Positions 28,112-37,918 are shown, counted from the stretch's first letter. The stretch is DNA of 64,000 nt from Actinomycetes bacterium (GCA_021799035.1 JAJZBG010000003.1:32352-96351); one strand, 5' to 3'. The notes: generated by a model not told the origin, from the sequence alone. Program-made: numbers and translations.

Positions 28112-28876
28112 TTGTTACCTTTTCTGAGTCGCACAAAGAGCAGGCTTCAGCCCGGCATCTATCGCAAAAGACACTTCCGAACTGCCGTCGGCTACACGCT
28201 TCTTGCAATCTCGATAATCACATCATTCACCACCCTGGCCGTCTCCCTCGGACGGCACCAGATAACAGCATTTCAGGTGAGCACACCGGTATCAAGCGGG
28301 TCGCACATTCTGAGAAGTCAACTCAGCCAGATTGAGATCACAAGCTCTAACAAGAAGATCTCATCCCAGTTTGCCACCGGTTCCGATATTGCCAGCATGA
28401 TAACGCGGCACCCTCTCACGCCTGGCGACCTTGTGGAGCGGGCCGACCTCGAAAGCGCAGTTCAACACAGTGGGCAGCCTGACGAAATGTCTGTCCCACT
28501 TGACGCCTCCAAGGCGCCGATCAGCGAGATTGCGCCAGGTGATTACGTGGAGCTGATCGCCACGATAGGATCAGGATCTGCTGCAACCTCGCGTGTTGTG
28601 GCAAGCGCAGCAAAAGTGATAGGAATCACCAAGACCAGCTCGTCCTTCGGCCAGACTGGCCAGAGCGGTGCTGATCTGCTGCTCTCGGTCAACAACCCGC
28701 TGGAAGCGATTGCAATCGCGCAAGCTGAAACAGCGGGCTCCCTGGTGGGTATTAAGGTTGGTGGGGACGCCACACCGGCATTCCAAGGCGTCTTCTCACT
28801 AGAGAACCGGCTGGGCCAGGGAAATGCTGCGTCAACCTCTCAACCTCCACTCAACGGACAAGCGCCGCAAAGGTGA
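28112..28876 (+). CDS. SAF-domain / CpaB-like pilus assembly protein
   Basis: The 254-residue protein has a basic N-terminus, one membrane helix (about residues 26-48, VGYTLLAISIITSFTTLAVS), then an SAF domain (STPVSSGSHILRSQL; ITRHPLTPGDLVERADLES) as in CpaB/RcpC, ending in a Ser/Pro-rich tail. CpaB-type proteins belong to Tad (Flp) pilus systems. It lies upstream of the cpaF-tadB-tadC genes but is separated from them by an opposite-strand hydrolase gene. Confidence 0.75.
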   Translation: MLPFLSRTKSRLQPGIYRKRHFRTAVGYTLLAISIITSFTTLAVSLGRHQITAFQVSTPVSSGSHILRSQLSQIEITSSNKKISSQFATGSDIASMITRHPLTPGDLVERADLESAVQHSGQPDEMSVPLDASKAPISEIAPGDYVELIATIGSGSAATSRVVASAAKVIGITKTSSSFGQTGQSGADLLLSVNNPLEAIAIAQAETAGSLVGIKVGGDATPAFQGVFSLENRLGQGNAASTSQPPLNGQAPQR

Positions 28877-28888
28877 AGACATGCAAGA

Positions 28889-29818
28889 TCAGACTAGGTT
28901 GTAACGCTCCTCCTCGTCGACCTCAATAATCTCCCGTTGGACCAAGTAGGTGAGCGAAGCCCTAGTGGACTGTTTGGCTGGCTTGAACAACGCATCAGGA
29001 AGCTCCGGGCCGTAAATCTTGCGCGTCAGGTCATCGACGTTGATCGGAACTTCCTGATCGAGAATCGAGACGATCTGGGCCAATCGATGATGGCGATGGG
29101 AGATGTAGTACTCGATCACCTTTTCAGACAGCTCTTCAGATATCTCAGGCCCGTGACCTGGCAAGATTACCTGGCTTCCAAGCTTTCTGACTTTTGCCAA
29201 AGAGGAAAGGTACTTCTCGAGATCTCCATCCGGGTGCGCTATCACAGAAGTTGAACGGCCCAGCATGTGGTCTCCTGCGAGCAGATGGCCGCTATCAACC
29301 TGAAACGCCAGGTGATCATGCACGTGTCCGGGTGTAGCCACGACTTTGATCTGCTTGTTGCCAAGCTCGAAACGATCATCATCGCCCAATACCTTTCCAA
29401 TTCCAAAGACCAACCGAGGAAGAAAGGCGCTTACTCCAACTCCGAACTCTCGGGACCACAGCCTGGCCGTCTCACTATGATCCAGATGATGATGAGTCAG
29501 AAAGATTCCCACCGCTTCGACATTCTCGCTGTCAAGCACAGTCTTCACGTTTTCCAAGTGGAGATCTGATACTGGGCCTGGATCGACGATGAGAGCGGCA
29601 CCGCCTGCGCGATCCATGATGACATACGTGTTGGTCCCGTCTAGCGTGTTCGGTGAGGGGTTGGGGGCCACAACCCTTGCCAATTCATCGCTGATGTAGG
29701 TTATAGTTTCCAGCGTCCCGAGTGGAGGGATCCCAGCCGCTATCCTCGGGTCCTGGGGCTCGTCTTCCGTCATTGTTCGCCCCTCGAAGTCTCTATCGAA
29801 ATCGTATACCGATCCCAC
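28889..29818 (-). CDS. MBL-fold metallo-hydrolase
   Basis: The 309-residue protein has the metallo-beta-lactamase signature THHHLDHS, then GHVHDHLAFQVDSGHLLAGD and LPGHGPEI for the later metal ligands, and a C-terminal winged-helix-like extension (about residues 240-309) as in LACTB2-type hydrolases. The metal-binding residues are complete. Its substrate is unknown; LACTB2 relatives cleave RNA. It is convergent with the CpaB-like gene, 12 bases apart. Confidence 0.88.
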   Translation of the reverse strand: MGSVYDFDRDFEGRTMTEDEPQDPRIAAGIPPLGTLETITYISDELARVVAPNPSPNTLDGTNTYVIMDRAGGAALIVDPGPVSDLHLENVKTVLDSENVEAVGIFLTHHHLDHSETARLWSREFGVGVSAFLPRLVFGIGKVLGDDDRFELGNKQIKVVATPGHVHDHLAFQVDSGHLLAGDHMLGRSTSVIAHPDGDLEKYLSSLAKVRKLGSQVILPGHGPEISEELSEKVIEYYISHRHHRLAQIVSILDQEVPINVDDLTRKIYGPELPDALFKPAKQSTRASLTYLVQREIIEVDEEERYNLV

Positions 29819-30056
29819 CAGCTTCTCGGCCGCAAGCCTGCTCCGGACTGCTCACCAGTACTACGAGCATCGTCTTAGCAAGTCCTTCAACAACAAATGT
29901 CAATGCCACTAATTGCAGTATTGGCTGGCAATGGATGCCATCGTCGAGCCATTCGATGCGACGGGATGCAAGCGCCCTTGATTCCCCGCTGGCAAGTTGC
30001 TAGTGTGTTGTCGCCTCCTCCGAAATACACAATGAGCCGCGGTACCAGCGAAGCTC

Positions 30057-31412
30057 ATGATTATGGATATCGGATTGGACACATTGAATAACCCGGCAGT
30101 TCCGGAGCCTTCCGGAGCAGCAGCCCAGATCGAGCACCAGCTTCTCGAATTTCTTCGCAAATCAGAAGCCGACCTCAACACCCGCTCCTCCCTCAAGAGC
30201 GCAAAACGCGAGCTGGCAAGGCTGATCGCAGCGTGGAACGAGGAGCATCCATCTCGAATCATCGGAGACGACGAAGGATTCGGTGAGAAGGTGCTCAGAA
30301 ATCTCATTGGCTTCGGGCCGATCGAGCCTCTCCTGGAGGACAACTCCGTGTGGGAGATCTCCGTAAACGGACCTAAGGACATATTTGTCAAGGCTCACGG
30401 CAGAACTCCGAGGAAGCATCATGAAAGCTTTCATGACCAGCAGCACCTCGAACGAGTTCTCTCAAGAATGCTTGAGACCTCCGTCGGAAGCAACCGGCAA
30501 TTGGATCCGTCGCTTGGGATCCAGGATGCCCAGCTTCCCGATGGCACCAGGCTGCACATTGTTCATCCGGAGCTGACAAGGGATTTCTCCTTTGCGGTTT
30601 CCATCAGAAAGTTTTCAAAGAACTCCTTCATGGCAATCGAAGACTTCGTCAGAGCCGGATCTCTATCTCCCCAAGCAGGAGACTTCTTTTTCAGGGCGGT
30701 CGAATCTGGAGCCACCATTGTTGTATCAGGGCCTCCCGGATCGGGTAAAACGACTCTCTTGGGAGCACTGATTGAGGCGATCCCTGACTCAAAAAGAGTC
30801 ATAGTCATAGAGGAGACCCCCGAGATTCGCATTTCCAAGCCGGACAGAGTCCAGCTCCACACCCGAACCAGCCGGCCAGCACGAGAAGAGATCACCCTCC
30901 GATCCCTGGTTAAAGCAAGTTTGCGAATGAGTTCAGACGTGCTGATACTTGGAGAGGTGAGGGACGACGAGAGCCTGCCCCTGCTCCTCTCCTTTTCGAC
31001 TGGCATTCAGGGGATGAGCACGATTCACGCCTCGAACTGCAGGGATGCGCTTTCAAGGCTTCGCCTCCTCACCCAGCTCGCACTGGGAGGATCCGTGCCG
31101 ATCTGGTCTATCAACCAGATGATTGCAAACTCGATTGATCTAGTCGTTCAGCTCAAGAGAGTTGCCAATACCGTGATCGTAGACGAGGTAATTGCACTAG
31201 AAGAAGGCTCCAAAGAACTTGAATTCGGATTTGTAACCACGGAGTTGTTCACGTTCGACTCTTTGCGCTCGACGCTACAATTCTCCGGGCACAATCCGCT
31301 TCGTCTCAGCCATGTCAAAGTCGAAAAGGAGCTTTCGGAAAGGCTTGATGGCGGCAGCGAAGTTCTCCTTGAGGCAGCCGCCGCTCCTCTTCCTGTCGAG
31401 GCTGGCGTATGA
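30057..31412 (+). CDS. cpaF: CpaF/TadA-type pilus assembly ATPase
   Basis: The 451-residue ATPase has the CpaF N-terminal region (RNLIGFGPIEPLLEDNSVWE), Walker A SGPPGSGKTTLLGALIEA, the Asp box VIVIEETPEIRI and Walker B DVLILGEVRDDESLP, then the His box STIHASNC. It drives Tad pilus assembly. It overlaps tadB by 4 bp, starting an operon that runs to about 34602. Confidence 0.95.
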   Translation: MIMDIGLDTLNNPAVPEPSGAAAQIEHQLLEFLRKSEADLNTRSSLKSAKRELARLIAAWNEEHPSRIIGDDEGFGEKVLRNLIGFGPIEPLLEDNSVWEISVNGPKDIFVKAHGRTPRKHHESFHDQQHLERVLSRMLETSVGSNRQLDPSLGIQDAQLPDGTRLHIVHPELTRDFSFAVSIRKFSKNSFMAIEDFVRAGSLSPQAGDFFFRAVESGATIVVSGPPGSGKTTLLGALIEAIPDSKRVIVIEETPEIRISKPDRVQLHTRTSRPAREEITLRSLVKASLRMSSDVLILGEVRDDESLPLLLSFSTGIQGMSTIHASNCRDALSRLRLLTQLALGGSVPIWSINQMIANSIDLVVQLKRVANTVIVDEVIALEEGSKELEFGFVTTELFTFDSLRSTLQFSGHNPLRLSHVKVEKELSERLDGGSEVLLEAAAAPLPVEAGV

Positions 31413-32317
31413 GGGCAGTAGTGATGGCCGTGATCGGCCTCTTGGTGCTCACCTCCCGACGTTTCCCTCGATCAAAGAAGGGATCCCGACTATCGCGAAC
31501 ATCTGCCATGGTCGGCCAAGTCCGGAAAGCCATAGGCGATATCTACCGAATAATGGCCGGCACTGAGCACCGCATGCCATCAGGGTATTCCCTTGCAGTG
31601 GTGGCCATGGCTGGATTGGCGTGTGCATGGTTGGCTGGATTCACTTGGAAACCTGCTTTCTCGCTAGGCATTGCCTTCGCTGTAGGGCTGTATCTCAGGC
31701 ATCGGCAGGTGAAGAAGCGAAGACAGTCCGAGCTCCCATCGTCCTGGCCTTGGTATCTGGAACGGGTTCGTTCAAAGATGCTTGCCTCATCTCGATCTGT
31801 TGCATATGTCTTCTTCGAAGAAGATGTGCCGGACTTTCAGTTTCTTGGGAAGCTGCTACACGAAGGCAGGCGCGAGTTTGAAAATTCGGGAAATCTCACA
31901 AAGTCTCTTGAGACGGTCTGGGAGATGGGCGAAGGCGAAGAGACCACCAGCTATGTGTGCGAATCTCTGCTGGACACGCTTGGCTCCACCAGCTCCCAGA
32001 TCGAGAACCAGCTTGCAATCATATCCTCCACCATTCGATCGAGAAATGAACTCAGACAAGAGACACATTCCCGCCTAGCGGGCGTCAGGACAGCCAGAAC
32101 CTTCATTGTGATCATCCCACTAGGGATGGCCCTTGCGGGAGTATCCTTCGCCGGTTCGCTGAGGCCATTCCTCAGCCCGTCATCTCTGCTCCAGCTTCTT
32201 GCAGGTCTTGCCATAACAGTCCTTTGCTGGTACTGGTCAAGCCGGCTGATGGCTTTTCCAAGCTTGCCGACTGGGACTGCACGAAAACTGCTTTCAGACC
32301 AAGAGGCCCTTCCATGA
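31409..32317 (+). CDS. tadB: TadB-like pilus platform protein
   Basis: The 302-residue protein has two hydrophobic segments near the N-terminus (around residues 55-95), a cytoplasmic type II secretion F-like domain (SSWPWYLERVRSKM) and two C-terminal helices (FIVIIPLGMALAGVSFAGSL; LLAGLAITVLCWYW). TadB and TadC form the inner-membrane platform on which CpaF acts. ATGA overlaps join it to both neighbours. Confidence 0.85.
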   Translation: MRAVVMAVIGLLVLTSRRFPRSKKGSRLSRTSAMVGQVRKAIGDIYRIMAGTEHRMPSGYSLAVVAMAGLACAWLAGFTWKPAFSLGIAFAVGLYLRHRQVKKRRQSELPSSWPWYLERVRSKMLASSRSVAYVFFEEDVPDFQFLGKLLHEGRREFENSGNLTKSLETVWEMGEGEETTSYVCESLLDTLGSTSSQIENQLAIISSTIRSRNELRQETHSRLAGVRTARTFIVIIPLGMALAGVSFAGSLRPFLSPSSLLQLLAGLAITVLCWYWSSRLMAFPSLPTGTARKLLSDQEALP

Positions 32318-33042
32318 GCTTCATCTACCTGACGATTGCATCAGCCATGGCCTTGGGTGGCTTTGCGCTTGCGACATTTGACCCAAGCCAACCCGGAAGC
32401 GGTCCGAGCAAGTCAATCAAAACGAAGCCCAAAGACGGACCGGCGAAGCTTGCATACATTTGCACCGCGCTCTTGGGGGCAATCGCAGCGGTCAAGCTCT
32501 TTCCAGGCCAACCGGGTGTGGCAGTCGCATGCTTGGGCGCAGCTTCAACGGGTTCATTCGCAGGAGCAATAAGCAACCATTTCACAAGAAAGAGAAGGAA
32601 GCGGAGAAATGAAGGTCTTGATCTGGCGATCATAGGCCTGCTGGAGCAGGTGCATCTGAAGCTTGTGAACGGCAACCCGCTGCAAACCGCAGTCGTAAGT
32701 GCCAACGCCGCCAGAAATCTTGACATCGTGGAACTGCAGAGCATGCTGCGCTCCGGACTGGACATCGAGGCAGCGGTGGCCTTCTGGCGGGCGGAGTTCG
32801 ACACATCAGCAAAACAACGCTTAGGTGACCTTCTGCTTGCCAAGATGACCGCGGCCGAAACCACTTCCCTCATCGCTGGCCTGATCGACCAGCTCAAAAA
32901 GGAGCAGCGATTCCAGCTGATCTCGGATATAGAGCGCCGAAACCAGCTCGTATGGCTTCCCGTGACCATTGCCGTCCTGATACCAGGAATGATATTCATA
33001 GCCATACCGCTCGAGACAACTCTTCGCTCGCTGCTTGGCTGA
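32314..33042 (+). CDS. tadC: TadC-like pilus platform protein
   Basis: The protein (about 242 residues from the ATG at 32314, which overlaps the tadB stop by ATGA) has N-terminal helices at about 1-20 and 50-85, an F-domain-like helical region (LDLAIIGLLEQVHLKLVNGN) and a C-terminal helix (LVWLPVTIAVLIPGMIFIAI). It is the TadB partner. A frame is open from 32224, but that part overlaps tadB. Confidence 0.82.
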   Translation: MSFIYLTIASAMALGGFALATFDPSQPGSGPSKSIKTKPKDGPAKLAYICTALLGAIAAVKLFPGQPGVAVACLGAASTGSFAGAISNHFTRKRRKRRNEGLDLAIIGLLEQVHLKLVNGNPLQTAVVSANAARNLDIVELQSMLRSGLDIEAAVAFWRAEFDTSAKQRLGDLLLAKMTAAETTSLIAGLIDQLKKEQRFQLISDIERRNQLVWLPVTIAVLIPGMIFIAIPLETTLRSLLG

Positions 33043-33088
33043 AAGCTCCCCCCAAAGAAGATCCATTCTCATCTAGATGAGGAAAATC

Positions 33089-33304
33089 ATGATTTCTCTA
33101 ATCAGTTATGCGTTCATGACGCTATCGGCCTTTTTGAACAGAGGGTTCCGGCCCCTGGAGGAAAGCGGAGAGGGGGTGGTCTCCTCCGCCGTGGCTGTTG
33201 TCATTTTCTCGGCACTTGGTGTTGCGATGTGGTTTGCATTCAGAAACACCATGGATACAGCCACATCCATGGTGAGCTCGCAGATCTCACAGCTGGGCAA
33301 CTAG
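33089..33304 (+). CDS. Small pilin (Flp-type candidate)
   Basis: A 71-residue protein with a short leader ending in LEESGEG, then one hydrophobic stretch (VVSSAVAVVIFSALGVAMWF) and a polar tail. This is the shape of a Flp major pilin processed by a prepilin peptidase near the Gly-Glu. It departs from the usual Glu-Tyr pair of Flp pilins. GAGGAA precedes ATG 33089; an ATG at 33077 would add four residues. Confidence 0.7.
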   Translation: MISLISYAFMTLSAFLNRGFRPLEESGEGVVSSAVAVVIFSALGVAMWFAFRNTMDTATSMVSSQISQLGN

Positions 33305-33306
33305 AG

Positions 33307-33699
33307 GTGATCCGCCTGCGCTCCGGGTCGAAACCAGGAACTGGCGTCATCAGCTCGATAATAGGCCTGCTATTCGTCGTCACATTCCTGGTCTCAGCTG
33401 CGAGCCTGACGAAGATTGTGCTTGCCGAGCAAAGGCTCGACGCAGTAGCGGCAGACTCGGTTCGCAGGCTCACCGTCGGTGAAGCCTTCGCAGACGCAAC
33501 TTATCAAAGCGGCGTAGAGCACCAGATCGAAGAGATGTTCCCTAGTTACAAAAAGAACATGTCGTTCTCACTTCAAAGGGAAGGCAGCCTTTTAACGCTT
33601 CAGATATCGGTAAGTGATATCTCGGTTTCAATCTGGCCAGGAATAAGTGCGGGACCATACACCATCACTGCATCCGCGACCTCATATATCGAGAGTTGA
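33307..33699 (+). CDS. TadE-like pseudopilin (first)
   Basis: A 130-residue protein starting with GTG 2 bases after the pilin gene. A basic leader with Gly is followed by one helix (GVISSIIGLLFVVTFLVSAA) and an extracytoplasmic domain. The layout is that of TadE/TadF minor pilins. Its position in the Tad operon is the main support. Confidence 0.7.
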   Translation: MIRLRSGSKPGTGVISSIIGLLFVVTFLVSAASLTKIVLAEQRLDAVAADSVRRLTVGEAFADATYQSGVEHQIEEMFPSYKKNMSFSLQREGSLLTLQISVSDISVSIWPGISAGPYTITASATSYIES

Positions 33700-33700
33700 A

Positions 33701-34147
33701 ATGAATGGTAGAAAGCACTGTCAACCAGCCAAAGAGGCTGGCGTCCTTGAAAATGTCTTTCTCTTCGCAGTCGTTGCGACAACGATCGTGACGATGGGCG
33801 CATTTTCCATGTTTGTCATTGAAGCTCAAAGGTACCAGGCTGGACTAGACCTTTCTACACACAACGCAATCAGGGATATCGTCGAAAACAACAATGCAAA
33901 TCCCGAGCAGCTGGCCCAATCAGACCTTAGTGAAACATTTCAGCAAATGGCTCTGAACACCACCGCCACAGCCATTACTGTCGGCTACTCTGGCGGTCGA
34001 TGCGGCACCGTTGCGGTGACTGAACGCAAGACCCTCAACCTCTTCTGGAAGAACCTCATAATGGTCACGCTTTCGTCGAGCCAACAGGAGCCGACCGATC
34101 CCCTTTCCGCCGGATTGCCTGGAGTTGCGACATGCATTGGATCCTAG
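33701..34147 (+). CDS. TadE-like pseudopilin (second)
   Basis: A 148-residue protein with leader KEAGVLENVF, then the helix LFAVVATTIVTMGAFSMFVI and a polar C-terminal domain with two Cys (GGRCGTVAV; VATCIGS) that may form a disulfide. It follows the first TadE-like gene by one base and its end overlaps the next gene by 16 bp. Confidence 0.68.
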   Translation: MNGRKHCQPAKEAGVLENVFLFAVVATTIVTMGAFSMFVIEAQRYQAGLDLSTHNAIRDIVENNNANPEQLAQSDLSETFQQMALNTTATAITVGYSGGRCGTVAVTERKTLNLFWKNLIMVTLSSSQQEPTDPLSAGLPGVATCIGS

Positions 34148-34602
34148 GCCGGGTCTTTCCCGCAAACGATAATGCGGGCTCGGCAATCTTCCTGGCGCCA
34201 CTTTTAGCCCTAGTGGCCTTATACCTGATGGCACTGTTTCTAGACCTCGCAACCGCCATTAGCAAAGCCGACGGCCTCGACCAGTCACTCTCTCTGGCGG
34301 CCGCCGCAGCAAGCACTCAGGTGTCTTCACGCCAGTTCTACCAGAATGGCGTTGTGAGGCTAGATCCGGTCTCGTCGCAACAGGTTGCTGTCCGGCAGCT
34401 CGAGACGACGCTGCCAAAAGGGGCTGCGCTCGCAGGAACCCCTTACGTGGTGATCTCTAGTGGCGCAGTGTGCGTGCGGGCCAGCGAGATGATCAAGATG
34501 CCTTTCACACTCTTTCCCGGCATAAACCCTCAAATCACCTACTCAAGCAGCTCAAGCGCAGTTGCCAAGGGATCCGGGACCTCCACCGCCCCGGACTGCT
34601 GA
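34132..34602 (+). CDS. TadE/TadG-like pilus-associated protein (third)
   Basis: The 156-residue protein begins RVFPANDNAGSAIFLAPLLA with a hydrophobic helix at about 17-40, then an Ala/Ser-rich extracytoplasmic part with two Cys (VCVRASEM; the final residue). It resembles the small TadE-like proteins at the end of actinobacterial Tad operons. No further Tad gene follows. Confidence 0.65.
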   Translation: MHWILGRVFPANDNAGSAIFLAPLLALVALYLMALFLDLATAISKADGLDQSLSLAAAAASTQVSSRQFYQNGVVRLDPVSSQQVAVRQLETTLPKGAALAGTPYVVISSGAVCVRASEMIKMPFTLFPGINPQITYSSSSSAVAKGSGTSTAPDC

Positions 34603-34638
34603 CGGCTATATGAACCTCCATTACCATATTTGGTTAGG

Positions 34639-35673
34639 ATGATTGATTCGAACTCCATTCCCATTGCAATAAAGTCCGGACCAGACCGCTATATAATCGC
34701 CCTTCAGCTTCGCGAGCCCGGGATGGACTCGTGGCACGCGGTATCCGCGCTTCCAGCACTCTCTCTCGAAGTCAGCAAGCTGGGAGAGCAAGACTGGACT
34801 CCGCTTGGTATCGTCCACCCAGGCATTTCATTCAAGGTGCCACCGCAGTTTGGGCCAGTTCCACTTTTCCGGACCCACATCGATGGCAAGACCTTTTACA
34901 TCGGAGTTCGAAAGATAGAGCTTGAAGGAACCTCGAATTTCAGGGACATAGGCGGGTACGTCTCCCAGGACGGCTCGTCACAAGTCCAGTTTGGCAAGAT
35001 CTTTCGCTCCGACAATCTGGCGAACCTTTCCAGTGCAGACTGGGCGGTACTTGAAGAACTCGGAATCAGCCACATCGTCGACCTCAGGAGAAGCGACGAA
35101 AAGGCTAGACGAAGGACAACGCCGCCGAGACATTCTCAGATAGAGATCATCGAGATCCCCATTGAAGTGGAAGTGCTTGGGAAAAGTGAACTCATTGAGC
35201 ACATCTTCTCGAAAGAGATCACAAGGATCACAAACGATGACATGGCTCAGATGTACGAGGATCTCATCTCGAAGTCCCGCACGGAACTGAGCAAGGCAGT
35301 TTTCATACTCTTGGATCCGGCACGAAAAAACGCCATTGTCCACTGCACTGCTGGAAAAGATCGCACGGGCCTCAGCGTCGCACTTATCCATCTTCTCTGC
35401 GATGTCTCCCGTGATCAAATCATGAGTGATTTCCTGCTTTCCAACTCTTTCAGAACGCCAGCGAGGATTGCGGCCCTTTCTGAGAAACTCAAGTCACACC
35501 AGGTCGACATTGAAGACATAGTCCCGTACCTGAGCGCCTCAAAACAAGCGCTGCAAAGGGCCTTCGAGATCCTTGACACGCAATTTTCAGGAGCTGACGA
35601 CTATCTCTCGTTCGACGAAACCGCGTCGGCAACGCCTCCAAACAACTGGAAATCTCATCTCATATATCCGTAG
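34639..35673 (+). CDS. Tyrosine phosphatase of the MptpB type
   Basis: The 344-residue protein has an N-terminal beta-rich domain (to about residue 95) followed by a phosphatase domain with TSNFRDIGGY, IFRSDNLANLSSADWAVLEE and the active-site P-loop HCTAGKDRTG. It dephosphorylates protein tyrosine, possibly also other substrates (MptpB itself also hydrolyses phosphoinositides). ATG 34639 is likely; a TTG at 34630 is also in frame. A weak hairpin (CGGTA-AATC-TACCG, then ATTTT) lies at 35680-35698 and may end the transcript. Confidence 0.88.
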   Translation: MIDSNSIPIAIKSGPDRYIIALQLREPGMDSWHAVSALPALSLEVSKLGEQDWTPLGIVHPGISFKVPPQFGPVPLFRTHIDGKTFYIGVRKIELEGTSNFRDIGGYVSQDGSSQVQFGKIFRSDNLANLSSADWAVLEELGISHIVDLRRSDEKARRRTTPPRHSQIEIIEIPIEVEVLGKSELIEHIFSKEITRITNDDMAQMYEDLISKSRTELSKAVFILLDPARKNAIVHCTAGKDRTGLSVALIHLLCDVSRDQIMSDFLLSNSFRTPARIAALSEKLKSHQVDIEDIVPYLSASKQALQRAFEILDTQFSGADDYLSFDETASATPPNNWKSHLIYP

Positions 35674-35830
35674 ATCTCACGGTAAATCTACCGATTTTCC
35701 GCATAATCCCCTATTAAACACGTGTTTTTATCGACAACCCTTTCTTTAAAAATGGCATGCGATAAGATTCATTTAAGCATTGGGAAGATGAGAATTCTAA
35801 GCATAGCGCAGATGAATCGGGGGAATTCGG

Positions 35831-37822
35831 ATGACAGAAGCGCAAAACGAGCCATCGGTAACCATTGAAGCACTCATGGATGAGCAAAGGGTATTCCCTC
35901 CATCCAAGGAGTTCGTAGCCCAGGCAAACATCAACGCCGCATCCGTGTACGAAGATGGCAAGGACTACGAGACGTTCTGGGAAAACCAGGCAGACAGCCT
36001 ACTCTGGCGAAAGAAGTGGACAAAGACCCTCGACTGGTCCAATCCGCCGTTTGCGAAGTGGTTCGTGGATGGAAAGCTGAACGTCACAGAGAGCTGCCTT
36101 GACCGGCATCTCGAAAACAATGGTGACAAGGTCGCATACTACTTCGTAGGGGAGCCTGGAGACGAGCGCACTGTCACCTATCGCCAGCTTTATGAGGAAG
36201 TATGCCAGCTGGCAAACGGCCTGGCCTCTCTGGGCGTCTCAAAAGGCGACCGCGTTGCGATTTACATGGGCATGACCGTTGAACTCCCGGTAGCTCTTTT
36301 GGCCTGTGCGCGCCTTGGAGCTCCCCATTCAGTTGTATTTGGCGGATTCAGCTCCGATGCCCTTATGGACAGGATAAACGATGCTGAAGCAAAAGTGCTA
36401 ATAACATGCGATGAATCGTGGCGCAATGGCAACAAGATCGCCTTGAAGAGCTACGCCGACTCTGCCTTGGAAAAGACGCCGTCAATCGAGCATGTCGTCG
36501 TGGTGAAAAGAACCGGCACTGCAGTCCCAATGATACAAGGCCGGGACATCTATTACCACGAGCTCATCAAGGACCAGCCGAAAGAACGTCCCGCAACCGA
36601 AACCGACTCGGAAGACACTCTTTTCATCCTTTATACCTCTGGGACGACAGGAAAGCCTAAGGGCATAGTCCACACAACTGGTGGATACCTCTTGGGCGCC
36701 TCCTTCACGCACAAGAACGTCTTCGACATCAAAGACGATGACGTTTATTGGTGCACTGCAGACATAGGTTGGGTCACCGGGCATAGCTACATCGTCTATG
36801 GCCCTCTTGCAAACGGAACCACTTCGGTTCTTTACGAGGGAGTTCCCAACTACCCGGACAAAGATCGCTACTGGGCGATTATCGAGAAGTACAAGGTGAA
36901 CCAGCTCTACACCGCTCCCACATCCATTCGCACTTTCATGAAATGGGGCACAGAATTCCCAGAAAGACACGATATGTCCTCACTGAGGCTCATCGGTACC
37001 GTTGGTGAGCCAATCAATCCAGAGGCCTGGATCTGGTACAACAAGTACATCGGAGGCGGTAGGGCACCAATCGTTGACACCTGGTGGCAGACTGAAACTG
37101 GTCACATCATGATCTCCCCACTGCCAGGAGTAACGACCACAAAGCCTGGCTCGGCTACGGTTCCCCTTCCAGGAATAGGAGCGGACATAGTCGATGAGGA
37201 AGGAAATCCGGTGCCATGGGGCGGAGGAGGGTACCTCGTTCTCACCCATCCCTGGCCAGGCATGCTGAGAACGATATTCAAAGACCCGCAGCGCTTCGTG
37301 GATACATACTGGGGCAGGTTCTCAAAACCCGAGGAGAACCGCTGGGTCTACTTTGCGGGAGACGGAGCAAAGAGAGACGTTGACGGCTACTACTGGCTCT
37401 TGGGCCGAGTCGATGACGTCATGAATGTTTCTGGACACAGGATTTCAACACTGGAGGTCGAATCTGCCCTGGTCGACCACCAAGATGTCGCTGAGGCTGC
37501 CGTAGTAGGACGCAACGATCCGATAACTGGGCAAGCCATAGCCGCATTCGTCACTCTAAAAGGACATGTTCAGGGCAATGAGCAACTGATAGCCGAACTT
37601 CGCGAGCACGTGGCTGCGAAGATCGGCAAGATAGCCAGGCCAGCGTCGATCGTCTTTACCGATGAGCTGCCCAAGACGCGCTCTGGAAAGATCATGCGGC
37701 GACTACTTAGAGACATCTCCGAGCAGCGACAGCTAGGGGATGTAACAACGCTTGCAAATGCCGACGTTGTGAATGACATCGCAGCTCGCGCTGCGGCAAT
37801 GCAAACCTCCCAGGAGGACTGA
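35831..37822 (+). CDS. acs: Acetyl-CoA synthetase
   Basis: The 663-residue AMP-forming enzyme has the signature YTSGTTGKPKGIVHTTGGYL, the acetate-pocket region DTWWQTETGHIMISPLPG, and the C-terminal PKTRSGKIMRRLLRD with the Lys that is acetylated in regulated homologues. It converts acetate, ATP and CoA to acetyl-CoA. GGGGGA precedes the ATG. The SatP acetate transporter gene follows, so acetate uptake and activation are encoded together. Confidence 0.97.
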   Translation: MTEAQNEPSVTIEALMDEQRVFPPSKEFVAQANINAASVYEDGKDYETFWENQADSLLWRKKWTKTLDWSNPPFAKWFVDGKLNVTESCLDRHLENNGDKVAYYFVGEPGDERTVTYRQLYEEVCQLANGLASLGVSKGDRVAIYMGMTVELPVALLACARLGAPHSVVFGGFSSDALMDRINDAEAKVLITCDESWRNGNKIALKSYADSALEKTPSIEHVVVVKRTGTAVPMIQGRDIYYHELIKDQPKERPATETDSEDTLFILYTSGTTGKPKGIVHTTGGYLLGASFTHKNVFDIKDDDVYWCTADIGWVTGHSYIVYGPLANGTTSVLYEGVPNYPDKDRYWAIIEKYKVNQLYTAPTSIRTFMKWGTEFPERHDMSSLRLIGTVGEPINPEAWIWYNKYIGGGRAPIVDTWWQTETGHIMISPLPGVTTTKPGSATVPLPGIGADIVDEEGNPVPWGGGGYLVLTHPWPGMLRTIFKDPQRFVDTYWGRFSKPEENRWVYFAGDGAKRDVDGYYWLLGRVDDVMNVSGHRISTLEVESALVDHQDVAEAAVVGRNDPITGQAIAAFVTLKGHVQGNEQLIAELREHVAAKIGKIARPASIVFTDELPKTRSGKIMRRLLRDISEQRQLGDVTTLANADVVNDIAARAAAMQTSQED

Positions 37823-37878
37823 CAACGTATTCTCGTCTCAAGAGTCTGACAGACATAGATGAGGCATACAAAAGATCT

Positions 37879-37918
37879 CACCCAAATGCGCATCGGCGCA
37901 AATGCATCGGGTGCTTTT
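37879..37918 (+). terminator. Candidate terminator after acs
   Basis: CACCC (37879-37883) pairs with GGGTG (37909-37913), and an inner ATGC/GCAT pair extends it; CTTTT follows. The stem is interrupted, so it may only reduce readthrough into the transporter gene. Confidence 0.45.

Noticed and set aside
27888..28208. Minus-strand frame of 106 codons upstream of phoH
   Set aside because: Cys/Arg/Ser-rich with no domain; it overlaps the phoH start and the CpaB-like gene.
29897..30091. Plus-strand 64-codon frame before cpaF
   Set aside because: No ribosome binding site, composition unlike a TadZ or other Tad protein, and it overlaps the cpaF start.
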